DNA of 64,000 bases from an uncultured Lachnospiraceae bacterium. Its GTDB lineage: Bacteria; Bacillota; Clostridia; Lachnospirales; Lachnospiraceae. The notes under the pieces are model-generated. The model had not been told where the DNA came from, did not search any database, and worked only from the letters and a program-made list of their open reading frames with translations. Both the position numbers and the translations under genes were made by a program. Location: positions 18,633 to 82,632 of the forward strand of contig CAJUAA010000014.1 of NCBI GenBank assembly GCA_910584205.1. Reading direction: 5' to 3'. Positions 51,869 through 59,992 of the stretch are shown here, piece after piece. Numbering within the stretch: the first letter of the stretch is position 1; each line of letters opens with the position of its first letter.

Positions 51869-52866
51869 GCTTCTTCCTCCTTTGCGAGCTGATTTAACAG
51901 ATTTGCGTAAGATATGTATTCCGGACAGACCGCGTCGCAGCGTCCGCAGCCCACGCACATGGGATAGCCGAACCGTTTTTCAAAGTCGCAGACTTTGTGC
52001 ATGACCTTGAAACGCAGCCGTTCGCTCTGCTTTTTCCGGAAGCTGCCTCCGCCTGCAAGATCCGTATATCCGTCCACCTGGCAGGAAGCGTGAACCCTTC
52101 TGCGTTCGCCCACATGTTCATTGTCCCGATACAGGATGTCCTGCATGGTGAAGCAGGTGCAGGTGGGACAGACAAAATTGCAGCGTCCGCAGCCAATGCA
52201 GCGGTTTCCGTAGGATTCCCAGAGGGGATTGTCATAGCTCTGGACGGAGAGATTTTTGGGCAGGGTGACCTTTTCCCGGTTTTCCGTTACATGGTCCGGC
52301 ACCATCTGACAGTCTTCCGCGTCTATTTCCCGGAAATAGGAAAGCAGGCGTTCGGCCCGGCAGTCCACATAGACAGCGTCTCCTTCCGGTTTTAAGTACA
52401 GGTCATAGTTTTCGGTCCGGTTGGTTCCCATGCTGACGCAGAAACCGGTGTCGCAGGTTTCCCGGCAGCCCATGAGGGCGAAATCCGCCTTTTCCCGCAG
52501 CCGCCGGTAATAGAAATCTTCCGGGCCATTTTCCAGATAGACGGCGTCCAGCCGCCGCAGGGCATGCAGATCGCAGCTTCGCAGGAAGATCAGAAGGCGC
52601 CGGTCTGTACAGGACGGAACGGTCGTGGCGTCCTCTGTAAAATAGAAAAGCGTCTCGTTGACGGCAAGCAGCGTTTCCTTGGAGGAATAATCACTGCGGC
52701 GGTCAAATTCGATCTCGTCCAGGGTATGGACCTGTCCGTACCGGACGATGTCTGTGTCAGAGAAACAGCCCTCGCCGGGGAAGAGCTTTGGCGCAAAGAT
52801 GTCGTGGCTTTTGGAAAGCCTGGCGAAGAGCTCGTCCGCCGTTTTTCGTGATATCAGATATCCCAT
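51865..52866 (-). CDS. asrA: Anaerobic sulfite reductase subunit A
   Basis: A 333-residue iron-sulfur subunit. Two 4Fe-4S motifs are near the C-terminus: CIGCGRCNFVCPTC and CVGCGRCDAVCPEY. It is the first gene of asrABC; AAAGGAG lies 7 bases before the ATG. With a Crp/Fnr gene immediately upstream and a dyad between them, the operon is probably controlled by that regulator. Confidence 0.95.
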   Translation of the reverse strand: MGYLISRKTADELFARLSKSHDIFAPKLFPGEGCFSDTDIVRYGQVHTLDEIEFDRRSDYSSKETLLAVNETLFYFTEDATTVPSCTDRRLLIFLRSCDLHALRRLDAVYLENGPEDFYYRRLREKADFALMGCRETCDTGFCVSMGTNRTENYDLYLKPEGDAVYVDCRAERLLSYFREIDAEDCQMVPDHVTENREKVTLPKNLSVQSYDNPLWESYGNRCIGCGRCNFVCPTCTCFTMQDILYRDNEHVGERRRVHASCQVDGYTDLAGGGSFRKKQSERLRFKVMHKVCDFEKRFGYPMCVGCGRCDAVCPEYISYANLLNQLAKEEEA

Positions 52867-52907
52867 AGCTTTACTCCTTTACTTATGCAATTTTCTGTGC
52901 GGGTTCT

Positions 52908-52964
52908 AATATGTTCAGAATACAGAAAGAAACAAAAATATTCCGTGACAAATATCACGGAATA
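52908..52964 (-). promoter_or_regulatory. asrA promoter with Crp/Fnr-type palindrome
   Basis: On the minus strand, TTGTTT (complement of 52930-52935), a 16-base spacer and CATATT (complement of 52908-52913). A perfect dyad TATTCCGTGA-N6-TCACGGAATA (52939-52964) lies just upstream, centred about 50 bases before the predicted start. It resembles a Crp/Fnr site (GTGA-N6-TCAC). It is followed by a T-rich tract on the minus strand, so it can also act as the terminator of the regulator gene. Confidence 0.6.
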
Positions 52965-52972
52965 CAGAATTT

Positions 52973-53680
52973 TTATGATGTTGTGCGGTAAAAACGGGAC
53001 AGAGCGGCGGGAGAGGGAACATAGACCTTCTTTCGTTCGGTGCGGATCAGCTCCAGCTTTGACAGCCTGCGGCAGACACGGGAGGTGGTCTCTCTGGGTG
53101 CGCCCAGGAGATCCGCAAGAAAGGTAATGCTTAAATCCATGTCAATGAGGATGCCCTTTTCGGTCGGCACGCCAAAATCGCGCGCCAGCTTCCAGAGTTT
53201 GGCGGCCAGCTTTCGTTCCAGATAGATACTGCCGATGGTGTTTTTCAGCTGATGCTCCAGACGCCAGATCTTCCGTTCCTGACAGGCGAGCAGGGAACGG
53301 GTCAGCAAAAAGTCCTGTTCCATTAGAGAAAGCAGATCTTTCTGTCCGATCACCTGAAAACGGCTCGGTTCCAGTGTTTCACAGTAGATGTTGCTGACGG
53401 TTCCGGTGAGACTTTCATTCACAAGGCTGCCATTTCCCAGAACGAACAGGATTTTTCTTTTGCCGCAGCGGGTCAGGTTGTAGACGGCGGCTTTTCCCTT
53501 CAGAAGAAAGAAAATCCGGTCATTGGCTTCCCGGGCGCGCAGGCAGAGTGTTCCTCTGGGAAAGGAGACAGTCCGGGAAAGCTCTGGAAAGCGAAGGCGG
53601 GTGTCAGGGGCGCATGTATCCAGAAACGGCAGAGCCTCAGGCATTTTCGTCTTTTGTTCATCATATTCAGCCGGTAACAT
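52973..53680 (-). CDS. Crp/Fnr-family transcriptional regulator
   Basis: A 235-residue regulator. The cyclic-nucleotide-binding-type beta barrel (about 35-130) is followed by a dimer helix and a C-terminal helix-turn-helix with LLGAPRETTSRVCRRLSKLELI. No clustered Cys for an FNR-type Fe-S centre is visible at the N-terminus, so it may sense another ligand. Start 53680 is set by GGAGG 9-13 bases upstream; an ATG 15 codons earlier lacks a site. It lies just upstream of asrABC and probably regulates it. Confidence 0.8.
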   Translation of the reverse strand: MLPAEYDEQKTKMPEALPFLDTCAPDTRLRFPELSRTVSFPRGTLCLRAREANDRIFFLLKGKAAVYNLTRCGKRKILFVLGNGSLVNESLTGTVSNIYCETLEPSRFQVIGQKDLLSLMEQDFLLTRSLLACQERKIWRLEHQLKNTIGSIYLERKLAAKLWKLARDFGVPTEKGILIDMDLSITFLADLLGAPRETTSRVCRRLSKLELIRTERKKVYVPSPAALSRFYRTTS

Positions 53681-53799
53681 ATCAAACACCTCCGTCCGGC
53701 ATCTCTCTAACAGCTCCCTTTTCATTGGTTTCTTTACTTTTCACAATAGCAACATGAGAAAGCGCAAATTAATACTCCTGGCCATGACTATGTAATTAT

Positions 53800-54312
53800 C
53801 TAAATTTTGATTCCCAGCTGTCTCATCATATAATACAAGTTATTCGTCCTGATTCCAAATTTTTTCGCTACATCTGGTATTTTAGCATTTCTATTTGGAT
53901 TCTTTACACTTAATCCACCTGATGGTACTTCTGCCGTAATAATTGTATAATCATTTACTGCTGCCGCTGCAATCAACCAAGGGTCTGCAACATCTCCATT
54001 AGACCATGTTTGTAGTGCTTGTTCTTTGTATAAGCCACACATTTGTATATACTGTAAAACCTCTTGATACTTACCAATAATTTCTGGTGATATATGATTA
54101 CAGATAACAAATCCTGCTTGTCTACTTATCCAATCAGCCAAATCATCCTCGCCTTTATCAATTTCTACTTTGACAATGTCAAGCAGTTCTAATCTTCCTG
54201 AACTCGTACACTTTGATATTTTTTCCCAATAGGAAGGAACTAAATCAAACGCATAATACTGTCTATATGGTGTCATAAATGAATTGGAGTCAATTAAGAA
54301 TTTTTCTACCAT
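53800..54312 (-). CDS. DUF4411 PIN-type toxin-like protein
   Basis: A 170-residue DUF4411 protein, a PIN-like nuclease family often found as toxin. Acidic residues in FLIDSNSF (about 5-12), VKVEIDKGEDDL, and GDVADPWLIAAA fit a metal-binding PIN site. It overlaps the upstream ImmA/IrrE gene by 7 bases. The block is AT-rich, so probably acquired. Confidence 0.75.
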   Translation of the reverse strand: MVEKFLIDSNSFMTPYRQYYAFDLVPSYWEKISKCTSSGRLELLDIVKVEIDKGEDDLADWISRQAGFVICNHISPEIIGKYQEVLQYIQMCGLYKEQALQTWSNGDVADPWLIAAAAVNDYTIITAEVPSGGLSVKNPNRNAKIPDVAKKFGIRTNNLYYMMRQLGIKI

Positions 54313-55469
54313 TCCACACCTCCAAGACGCTGTGCCACCTCGGAAAATGTCTTGCGACTGGTATTCGTCAAACGATAGGCTTCTGTATAAGTAGTCCTCC
54401 CCATATTAATACTTTCACACAACGCCCTTATCAGACATCCATCCAAGCGAGCTCCCATCGTATTATAGTAATTACCGCCATCAGTTTGTTTATTTTCTTT
54501 CATCAGTTTGTAATTTTTGACTGCGGTGTTTGCAACCTCATCGTATATATTCTGCTCTATCTTTTTACAATCAATGGCTTTTCTTGCTATAACAGTCTCT
54601 CCACATCGAAAATATTTTGCCAATTCTGTAATCTTTTCAAATATTTCCATATCATACATATCCCATTTGTTTAAAAATGCATTCTTGGGTACGATTAATT
54701 CTCCTGCCACAGCATTACATATCACTTCTATATCACTTAAGCCAGATATTCGATTTTGTCTATCATTAAATAAATCATCTCTGCCTAACCAGATATGGAC
54801 AATTTCATGCAGTATAGAAAATAATCTGGCACCATCTGAATCTGCTGTATTGATGAATATAAGCGGAGCCCAATCATCCACCATTGCAAATGCTCTAAAT
54901 TCATCTACGTCCAATGCACGGTGAGTATTTTTACCAACAATACCACTCATCATTACAACAACACCACATACCTCCAGTTGTCTTCTAATATAATTGAAAG
55001 CTTCTCTGGCATCTTTGCTTTTCTCATACCAATCATCATCAAACTCTAAGTCCCTGCGTATCCTATTAACAATAACATCAACCTCATAAATTCCTCTCAT
55101 ACAACCAACAATTGATAACTTATCAAATCCTAAATCCTGTCTATATGTTTTCATCCAACCTTGAATATTCTCCATCTCATGAATGATGTCAACTAAATTG
55201 CGACTGGGATTTGACAGTTGAATACTATCAACCGTTCGATACTCTAATAAATCAATCTGCTCCACGGGCGGAGTTTGCAGGAAAAAATACCCTAGAGGAA
55301 TATTGGCTCTCTTACTAAAATCCTCTATTTGATTGAAAGTCGGCTTTTTTGTACCATCAAGCCACTTTGTTATATTATTCATCAGTTTGTCACCCAGTTT
55401 TTCTTCCTGTGTCTGGCTTAAAGCCCAGTTGATTATTTCAGGGCGAATATTCACATTCACTGTTGGCAT
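54306..55469 (-). CDS. XRE-like/ImmA-IrrE metallopeptidase, antitoxin-like
   Basis: A 387-residue protein. An N-terminal helix-turn-helix (about 10-75) is followed by an ImmA/IrrE metallopeptidase domain with HEIVH (His-Glu-x-x-His) near residue 204. This domain pair with a DUF4411 partner is a known toxin-antitoxin-like arrangement; the protease may cleave or be autoregulated. AGGAGG supports ATG 55469. A -10 (TATAAT, complement of 55506-55511) lies about 35 bases upstream. Confidence 0.8.
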   Translation of the reverse strand: MPTVNVNIRPEIINWALSQTQEEKLGDKLMNNITKWLDGTKKPTFNQIEDFSKRANIPLGYFFLQTPPVEQIDLLEYRTVDSIQLSNPSRNLVDIIHEMENIQGWMKTYRQDLGFDKLSIVGCMRGIYEVDVIVNRIRRDLEFDDDWYEKSKDAREAFNYIRRQLEVCGVVVMMSGIVGKNTHRALDVDEFRAFAMVDDWAPLIFINTADSDGARLFSILHEIVHIWLGRDDLFNDRQNRISGLSDIEVICNAVAGELIVPKNAFLNKWDMYDMEIFEKITELAKYFRCGETVIARKAIDCKKIEQNIYDEVANTAVKNYKLMKENKQTDGGNYYNTMGARLDGCLIRALCESINMGRTTYTEAYRLTNTSRKTFSEVAQRLGGVEW

Positions 55470-55547
55470 AGTACAACCTCCTTCCATCAAATCTTCTTAT
55501 TTATAATTATATCAAATATATACTAAATACGCACCACATTTTGATAT

Positions 55548-55609
55548 AAAATTTCATTTCGTAAAATGAAATTTTAAATTCCATTCTGCGTAAGCAGTGT
55601 GGAATTTAA
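55548..55609. repeat. Two stacked inverted repeats upstream of the toxin-antitoxin pair
   Basis: First, AAAATTTCATTT (55548-55559) with AAATGAAATTTT (55564-55575), perfect 12-bp arms around CGTA. Second, TTAAATTCC (55574-55582) with GGAATTTAA (55601-55609), holding an inner CTGC/GCAG stem. They lie some 40-100 bases upstream of the predicted -10 and may be operators or the edge of an element. Confidence 0.55.
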
Positions 55610-55787
55610 CCTACACAAACAGAATTTACTCCAGGTTCTACGGGATGGATGATGTACATCCCAAACGGATTTTCAACAACCCTCACAACTTCTGTACCAG
55701 ACGCTTCCGCTGTCATAAGACCACTGTCTGCGGTAAGATCATCCTCTGCGACACGAAATGCGCTTCCTGCATCAAATGCAAGAGTAT
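55610..55787. other. Stretch without a supported gene
   Basis: Several reading frames are open on both strands (up to about 70 codons) but none has a ribosome site, a good start or a recognisable domain. It may be the remnant of an older gene. The promoter at 55788 follows. Confidence 0.4.
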
Positions 55788-55816
55788 TTGACAATCGTAG
55801 CAAACAGCAATACAAT
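55788..55816 (+). promoter_or_regulatory. Promoter of the UPF0158-Nudix gene
   Basis: Consensus TTGACA (55788-55793), a 17-base spacer and TACAAT (55811-55816); the predicted start near 55823 leaves a 90-base leader. Confidence 0.65.
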
Positions 55817-55912
55817 CAAAGATAAGAAAGATTTTGCCCGAAAGGTTATCCGGATGTATTTGGATAATTCGTTAAAAGTACCGATGAAAATACAGAATGG
55901 AGGAATCGGATC

Positions 55913-57013
55913 ATGAATTCGAACAGGGATGACAGGCAGAACCGGGTGGTGGTTCCGCTGCATTTGGTCCGCGACGCCATAGAAATGGCGGATGATGCGT
56001 GGAAGCAGTATCTTGACATAGAGAAGATGGAGGTGGTCAGCCTTCCGGAGTTTCCTTTTATGGGAGAATATGATGAGGAAGATCAGGAGCTGGCGGACAG
56101 AATCGAGGAGGGATGGCGTACCAGGTTTTTTGGGCTGCCGTCCAGATTTGACATTCATGAATACAGCATTATGGAGCGGTTTATCTGGAGCCTTCCGGAG
56201 GGCAGGACGCAGGATTCTCTGGAACGGGCAATCAGGGGAAAGGGCGCATTCCGCAGGTTCAAGGACACGGTCCGCAGATTCGGGATGGAACAGCAGTGGT
56301 ATGATTTTCAGGAGGCGAAATACCGTGAGATCGCTGTGGAATGGTGCGAGAGCCATGGGTTTGAGTACAGCGGCGGTCCGGTCAGGGAGGAGCAGGAGAA
56401 AGAAGCGGTTTCCGGCGCGGCCGCCGGTGGGGATCAGGAAAATCTGGTCTGGCAGGAGGTCCGTACGGAGCATATTGTGCAGGACCAGTGGATCGATTTT
56501 CGGAGGACGGCGTACCGTCTGCCGGATGGAAAAGTATATGAGCCGTTTTACAATTACAGCCGCCGGGATTATGTGGTGATTGTCGCGTCGGATGAAAAAG
56601 GGGATTACCTCTGTGTCAGGCAGTTCCGACAGGGGATCAAAAAGGTGACGACGGAATTTCCGGCAGGCGGCGTGGAACGGACGGACGGCAGGGAATATGG
56701 GGCCGACAGTGACAGGGCGGCGACCGAAGACGTGCTTCAGGCGGCGAAAAGGGAACTGCTGGAGGAGACCGGATATGTATCGGACCACTGGTCATATTTG
56801 TTTTCCGTTCCGTCCAACGCGACGATCGCGGACAATTACGCCCATATTTTCAAGGCGGAAAACTGCAAAAGATCCGGGGAGCAGAAGCTGGATGAGACGG
56901 AATTTCTGAATGTGCGGAAGTATTCGGCGGCGGAGCTGGAGGAGCTGATTCATCAGGGAAAATTCCAGCAGGCAGTCCATATTATGGCGTGGCTGCTGGC
57001 GCAGAGAACATAG
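55913..57013 (+). CDS. UPF0158 domain fused to an ADP-ribose-pyrophosphatase-like Nudix domain
   Basis: A 366-residue fusion. Residues 1-155 are UPF0158 (VPLHLVRDAIEMAD near the start; FRRFKDTVRRFG and WYDFQEAKYREIAVEWCE later). Residues from about 180 are Nudix of the ADP-ribose pyrophosphatase kind. Its box is split: PAGGVE is followed by an insertion of about 16 residues before EDVLQAAKRELLEETG, so the first Gly of GX5EX7REUXEEXGU is displaced. ATG 55913 follows GGAGGAATC. The neighbour at 57057 is another Nudix protein. Confidence 0.8.
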   Translation: MNSNRDDRQNRVVVPLHLVRDAIEMADDAWKQYLDIEKMEVVSLPEFPFMGEYDEEDQELADRIEEGWRTRFFGLPSRFDIHEYSIMERFIWSLPEGRTQDSLERAIRGKGAFRRFKDTVRRFGMEQQWYDFQEAKYREIAVEWCESHGFEYSGGPVREEQEKEAVSGAAAGGDQENLVWQEVRTEHIVQDQWIDFRRTAYRLPDGKVYEPFYNYSRRDYVVIVASDEKGDYLCVRQFRQGIKKVTTEFPAGGVERTDGREYGADSDRAATEDVLQAAKRELLEETGYVSDHWSYLFSVPSNATIADNYAHIFKAENCKRSGEQKLDETEFLNVRKYSAAELEELIHQGKFQQAVHIMAWLLAQRT

Positions 57014-57056
57014 AAGTTATATCAGACAATATGGCGGAAAGGCAGGGGCAGGAAGT

Positions 57057-57980
57057 ATGGGCGGTTATGCGATCTCGGAGGAGGAGCGGGCGTATCTCTC
57101 GGCATATGACATTTCCCGGTTTGACCGGCCGTCCGTGGCGGCGGACATGGCGGTCTTCTCGATTATGGGAACGGAGAGAACGGACAAAGAGGAAGAAAAT
57201 TATCGGAAGGACCCGGAGAAAAGGCTGAAGCTTCTGCTGGTCCGGAGAGGGACTTTTCCGTATAAAGATCACTGGGCGCTGCCGGGCGGGTTCTGCCGGC
57301 CGGGGGAATGCGTGGAGGATACGGCCAGAAGGGAGCTTCAGGAGGAGACCGGCGTGGCGAAAGCGTATCTGAAGCATTTTGAGCTTTTCAGCGATCCGGG
57401 CCGGGATCCCAGAGGCTGGATCCTGTCCCACGGGTTTCTGGCCCTGATCGACGGAACGCGGTATCAGGTCCGTGGCGGGTCTGATGCGTGGGAAGCCGGA
57501 TGGTTCGGCATTTCCCTTGAGAAAACACAGGTAAAAAAAGAAGTTCAAGAGGCTTCCGCAGAGGTTGAGCATGTGTATGAACTTCATCTTGAAAAAGAAG
57601 AGGAAGTTCCTGTGAAGCTGAAAGCGGTGATCCGGGAGCGAAAGCGGTTTCACGACTATCATGAGTCGGTCGACTATGAGATTCTGGAAACGGAAGGGCT
57701 GGCGTTTGACCATGCCCGGATCATTCTGTGCGCATACCTTGCGCTTCAGAGGGAGGCGGGCGACACGGGGAAGATCGTATTTGACCTGATGCCGGAGCAG
57801 TTCACGCTGACGAGCCTTCAGAAAGCCTATGAGACCATCCAGGGGAGGCCGCTGCTGACCCCGAATTTCCGCAGGAAGATCGCGGGATATGTGACAGAAA
57901 CAGAACGAACGTTCGAAGGCGCAGGGCATCGGCCTGCGAAGCTGTACCGGCGCAATCTGGAAGCCTTTTATCGGGAGTGA
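57057..57980 (+). CDS. NrtR-like regulator with an intact Nudix box
   Basis: A 307-residue protein with a Nudix domain (about 25-170) and a C-terminal winged helix (about 215-290, with QFTLTSLQKAYETIQG), the layout of NrtR, the ADP-ribose-sensing repressor of NAD genes. The Nudix box GFCRPGECVEDTARREL then QEETGV fits the full catalytic consensus, while classical NrtR regulators often have a decayed box. It may therefore hydrolyse its ligand. It lies 43 bases after the UPF0158-Nudix gene, so the two may be co-regulated. Confidence 0.8.
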   Translation: MGGYAISEEERAYLSAYDISRFDRPSVAADMAVFSIMGTERTDKEEENYRKDPEKRLKLLLVRRGTFPYKDHWALPGGFCRPGECVEDTARRELQEETGVAKAYLKHFELFSDPGRDPRGWILSHGFLALIDGTRYQVRGGSDAWEAGWFGISLEKTQVKKEVQEASAEVEHVYELHLEKEEEVPVKLKAVIRERKRFHDYHESVDYEILETEGLAFDHARIILCAYLALQREAGDTGKIVFDLMPEQFTLTSLQKAYETIQGRPLLTPNFRRKIAGYVTETERTFEGAGHRPAKLYRRNLEAFYRE

Positions 57981-57984
57981 GAAG

Positions 57985-58212
57985 ATGAAACTGTTGATTG
58001 TGGAAGACGACCGCATGCTGAACGATGGGATTACCCTGTCGCTGAAAGCGGATGCGGATGCCATTTTGCAGGCCTGCACGCTGGCAGAGGCCGAAAAGTT
58101 GTTTGCAGAAGGCGTGGATCTGGTGATTCTGGATATCAATCTGCCGGACGCGCCGATCCGCACCGTGTACGGAGTCGGATATGTGTGGGAGAAGCAGGAA
58201 AAGAGCCTGTGA
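57985..58212 (+). pseudogene. Response regulator with in-frame internal deletion
   Basis: A 75-residue remnant. Residues 1-55 are the start of an OmpR-type receiver: acidic EDD at 7-9 and phosphoacceptor Asp50 in LDINLPD. At about residue 57 the sequence jumps to IRTVYGVGYVWE, the last segment of the DNA-binding domain. About 150 residues (rest of receiver, linker, most of the winged helix) are missing, with frame and stop kept. It cannot bind DNA as usual. It precedes an intact histidine kinase. Confidence 0.8.
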
Positions 58213-58240
58213 AACCGAACAGGTATGGGAGAAATAAGGG

Positions 58241-59143
58241 ATGACGGTATTTTGCATGATCGTGACGGCGGCGGCGCTTCTGACAGCCGGACTCGTATAC
58301 GGCAGGACCAGAAGGCTTCTTGGCCGTCTGGACCGTATGCTGGAGTCCGCCGTGGACGGACATTTTGAAGAAACGGAATATACGGAGGAGATGCTGTCCA
58401 GACTGGAGGCCAGGATGTACCGCTATCTGTCCATGGACCGGCAGGACCGGAGGGAGACGGCAAAGGAACGGGATGCGGTAAAGACGCTGGTCAGCGATAT
58501 TTCTCATCAGACGAAGACCCCGCTGGCAAATATTCTTCTGTATATTCAGCTTCTGCAGGAGAACGGAAGCCTGGATGAGGACGCCAGGCAGATTGCCGGC
58601 CGGATTGAGGCGCAGACGGAGAAATTGAATTTCCTGATTCAGTCTCTGATCCGGACGTCCCGTCTGGAGAACGGGATCGTGTCGGTGAACCCGAAGGAGA
58701 ACCGGGTCCGGGAGCTGCTGGAGGGGCTGTCCTGTCCGGAGGAAGCAAAGGCGAAGGGCGTGGCGTACGGCGTCGCAGGGGAGGTGCCGGACATCTGCGC
58801 CTGTTTTGACCGGAAATGGACGCTGGAGGCGCTGTCCAATCTGGTGGATAACGCGGTCAAATATACGCCTGCCGGCGGAAAAGTGGCCGTGTCGGTGCAG
58901 GACTATGAGATGTTCGTGCGGATTGACGTGTCGGATACCGGAATCGGAATACCGGAGGAGGAGACGGCAAAGATTTTTGCGCGGTTTTACCGCGCCCCCG
59001 GCGTGCAGGAGGAAAAGGGAGTGGGCCTTGGCCTTTATCTGGCAAGGGAGATCCTGCAGCGGGAGGGCGGCTATATGAGGGTGGATTCCGTACCGGGAGG
59101 AGGCTCGGTATTTTCGGTGTTTCTGCCGAAAAGCACGGCATGA
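58241..59143 (+). CDS. Sensor histidine kinase of a BceS-like module
   Basis: A 300-residue kinase with one N-terminal membrane helix (about 3-22), no large sensor domain, an H-box SDISHQTKTPL (His about 89), and an ATPase domain with NLVDNAVKY, DTGIGIP and GVGLGLYLAR. It looks intact. Kinases of this intramembrane type control adjacent peptide-resistance ABC transporters, which follow here. Its partner regulator at 57985 is deleted, so signalling is probably broken or rerouted. Confidence 0.85.
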   Translation: MTVFCMIVTAAALLTAGLVYGRTRRLLGRLDRMLESAVDGHFEETEYTEEMLSRLEARMYRYLSMDRQDRRETAKERDAVKTLVSDISHQTKTPLANILLYIQLLQENGSLDEDARQIAGRIEAQTEKLNFLIQSLIRTSRLENGIVSVNPKENRVRELLEGLSCPEEAKAKGVAYGVAGEVPDICACFDRKWTLEALSNLVDNAVKYTPAGGKVAVSVQDYEMFVRIDVSDTGIGIPEEETAKIFARFYRAPGVQEEKGVGLGLYLAREILQREGGYMRVDSVPGGGSVFSVFLPKSTA

Positions 59144-59202
59144 CAGGCCGAATTCTTTCGGAATTGTAAGATTTGGGAAAGATTGTGGAAAGAATGATGG
59201 GT

Positions 59203-59289
59203 TATAGTAGGATCATCACAAAAGCGACGCGCCGGACGGGAGACGGAAAGCCCGGGGATGCGCAGGCTTTGGCGATGATCTTGTTTTTT
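59203..59289 (+). promoter_or_regulatory. Promoter -10 followed by attenuator-like hairpin before the ABC genes
   Basis: TATAGT (59203-59208) precedes nested stems: GATCATC (59211-59217) with GATGATC (59274-59280), AAAGC with GCTTT, GCGC with GCGC and CCGG with CCGG inside, then a T-rich run to 59289. If transcription starts at about 59214, the RNA would end after about 75 nt unless the hairpin is prevented. Upstream, repeated AGATTTGGGAAAGATTGTGG-like sequence may bind a regulator. Confidence 0.5.
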
Positions 59290-59305
59290 GGAGGGAACAG
59301 AGCAT

Positions 59306-59992
59306 ATGGCAATTTTAAGGACAGAAAATCTCCGTAAATATTACGGCAGCGAGGACACGTGCGTGAAGGCGCTGGACGGAGTGGATTTGACGGTGGAGGA
59401 AGGAGAATTCGTGGCGGTCGTAGGCACGTCCGGCAGCGGAAAGTCCACGCTTCTGCATATGATCGGCGGCCTGGACCGGCCCACCGGCGGGACGGTCACG
59501 GTGGCGGGAAAGGACATTTTTTCTCTGAAGGACGACGCTTTGACGGTGTTTCGCCGGAGAAAGATCGGATTTGTCTTTCAGAGTTATAACCTGATCCCGG
59601 TGCTGAACGTCCGGGAAAATATCCTTCTGCCCATCGAGCTGGACGGAGGGAAAGCGGACCCGGAATATATCGACCGGATCACGGGAACGCTGGGGCTGGC
59701 GGAGAAGATGGACCGCCTGCCCGGCCAGCTGTCCGGCGGGCAGCAGCAGAGAGTGGCCATCGCCCGGGCGCTGGCGTCCAAACCGGCCATTATACTGGCA
59801 GACGAGCCGACCGGAAATCTGGACAGCAAAACCAGTGCGGACGTGCTGGGACTTCTGAAGGTAACCAGTGAGAAATTCCGTCAGACCATGGTGATGATTA
59901 CCCACAATGAGGAAATCGCCCAGCTGGCGGACCGGATCATCCGGATCGAAGACGGCAGGATCGCAGGAGGCAGACATGTACAGGGTGAATAA
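59306..59992 (+). CDS. BceA-like ABC transporter ATPase
   Basis: A 228-residue ATPase of the MacB/BceA type. Walker A GTSGSGKST is near 41-49, the signature is LSGGQQQR, Walker B includes ILADEPTGNLD and the switch His is in MITHNEEIA. GGAGGGAACAG lies before ATG 59306. It overlaps the permease gene by 17 bases. Such transporters usually give resistance to cell-wall antibiotics or export peptides. Confidence 0.9.
   Translation: MAILRTENLRKYYGSEDTCVKALDGVDLTVEEGEFVAVVGTSGSGKSTLLHMIGGLDRPTGGTVTVAGKDIFSLKDDALTVFRRRKIGFVFQSYNLIPVLNVRENILLPIELDGGKADPEYIDRITGTLGLAEKMDRLPGQLSGGQQQRVAIARALASKPAIILADEPTGNLDSKTSADVLGLLKVTSEKFRQTMVMITHNEEIAQLADRIIRIEDGRIAGGRHVQGE

Noticed and set aside
55597..55815. 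Possible Cys-rich 64-residue protein or 69-residue antisense protein
   Set aside because: Neither frame has a ribosome site or a recognisable domain, and the plus-strand one would start at a GTG inside an inverted repeat.
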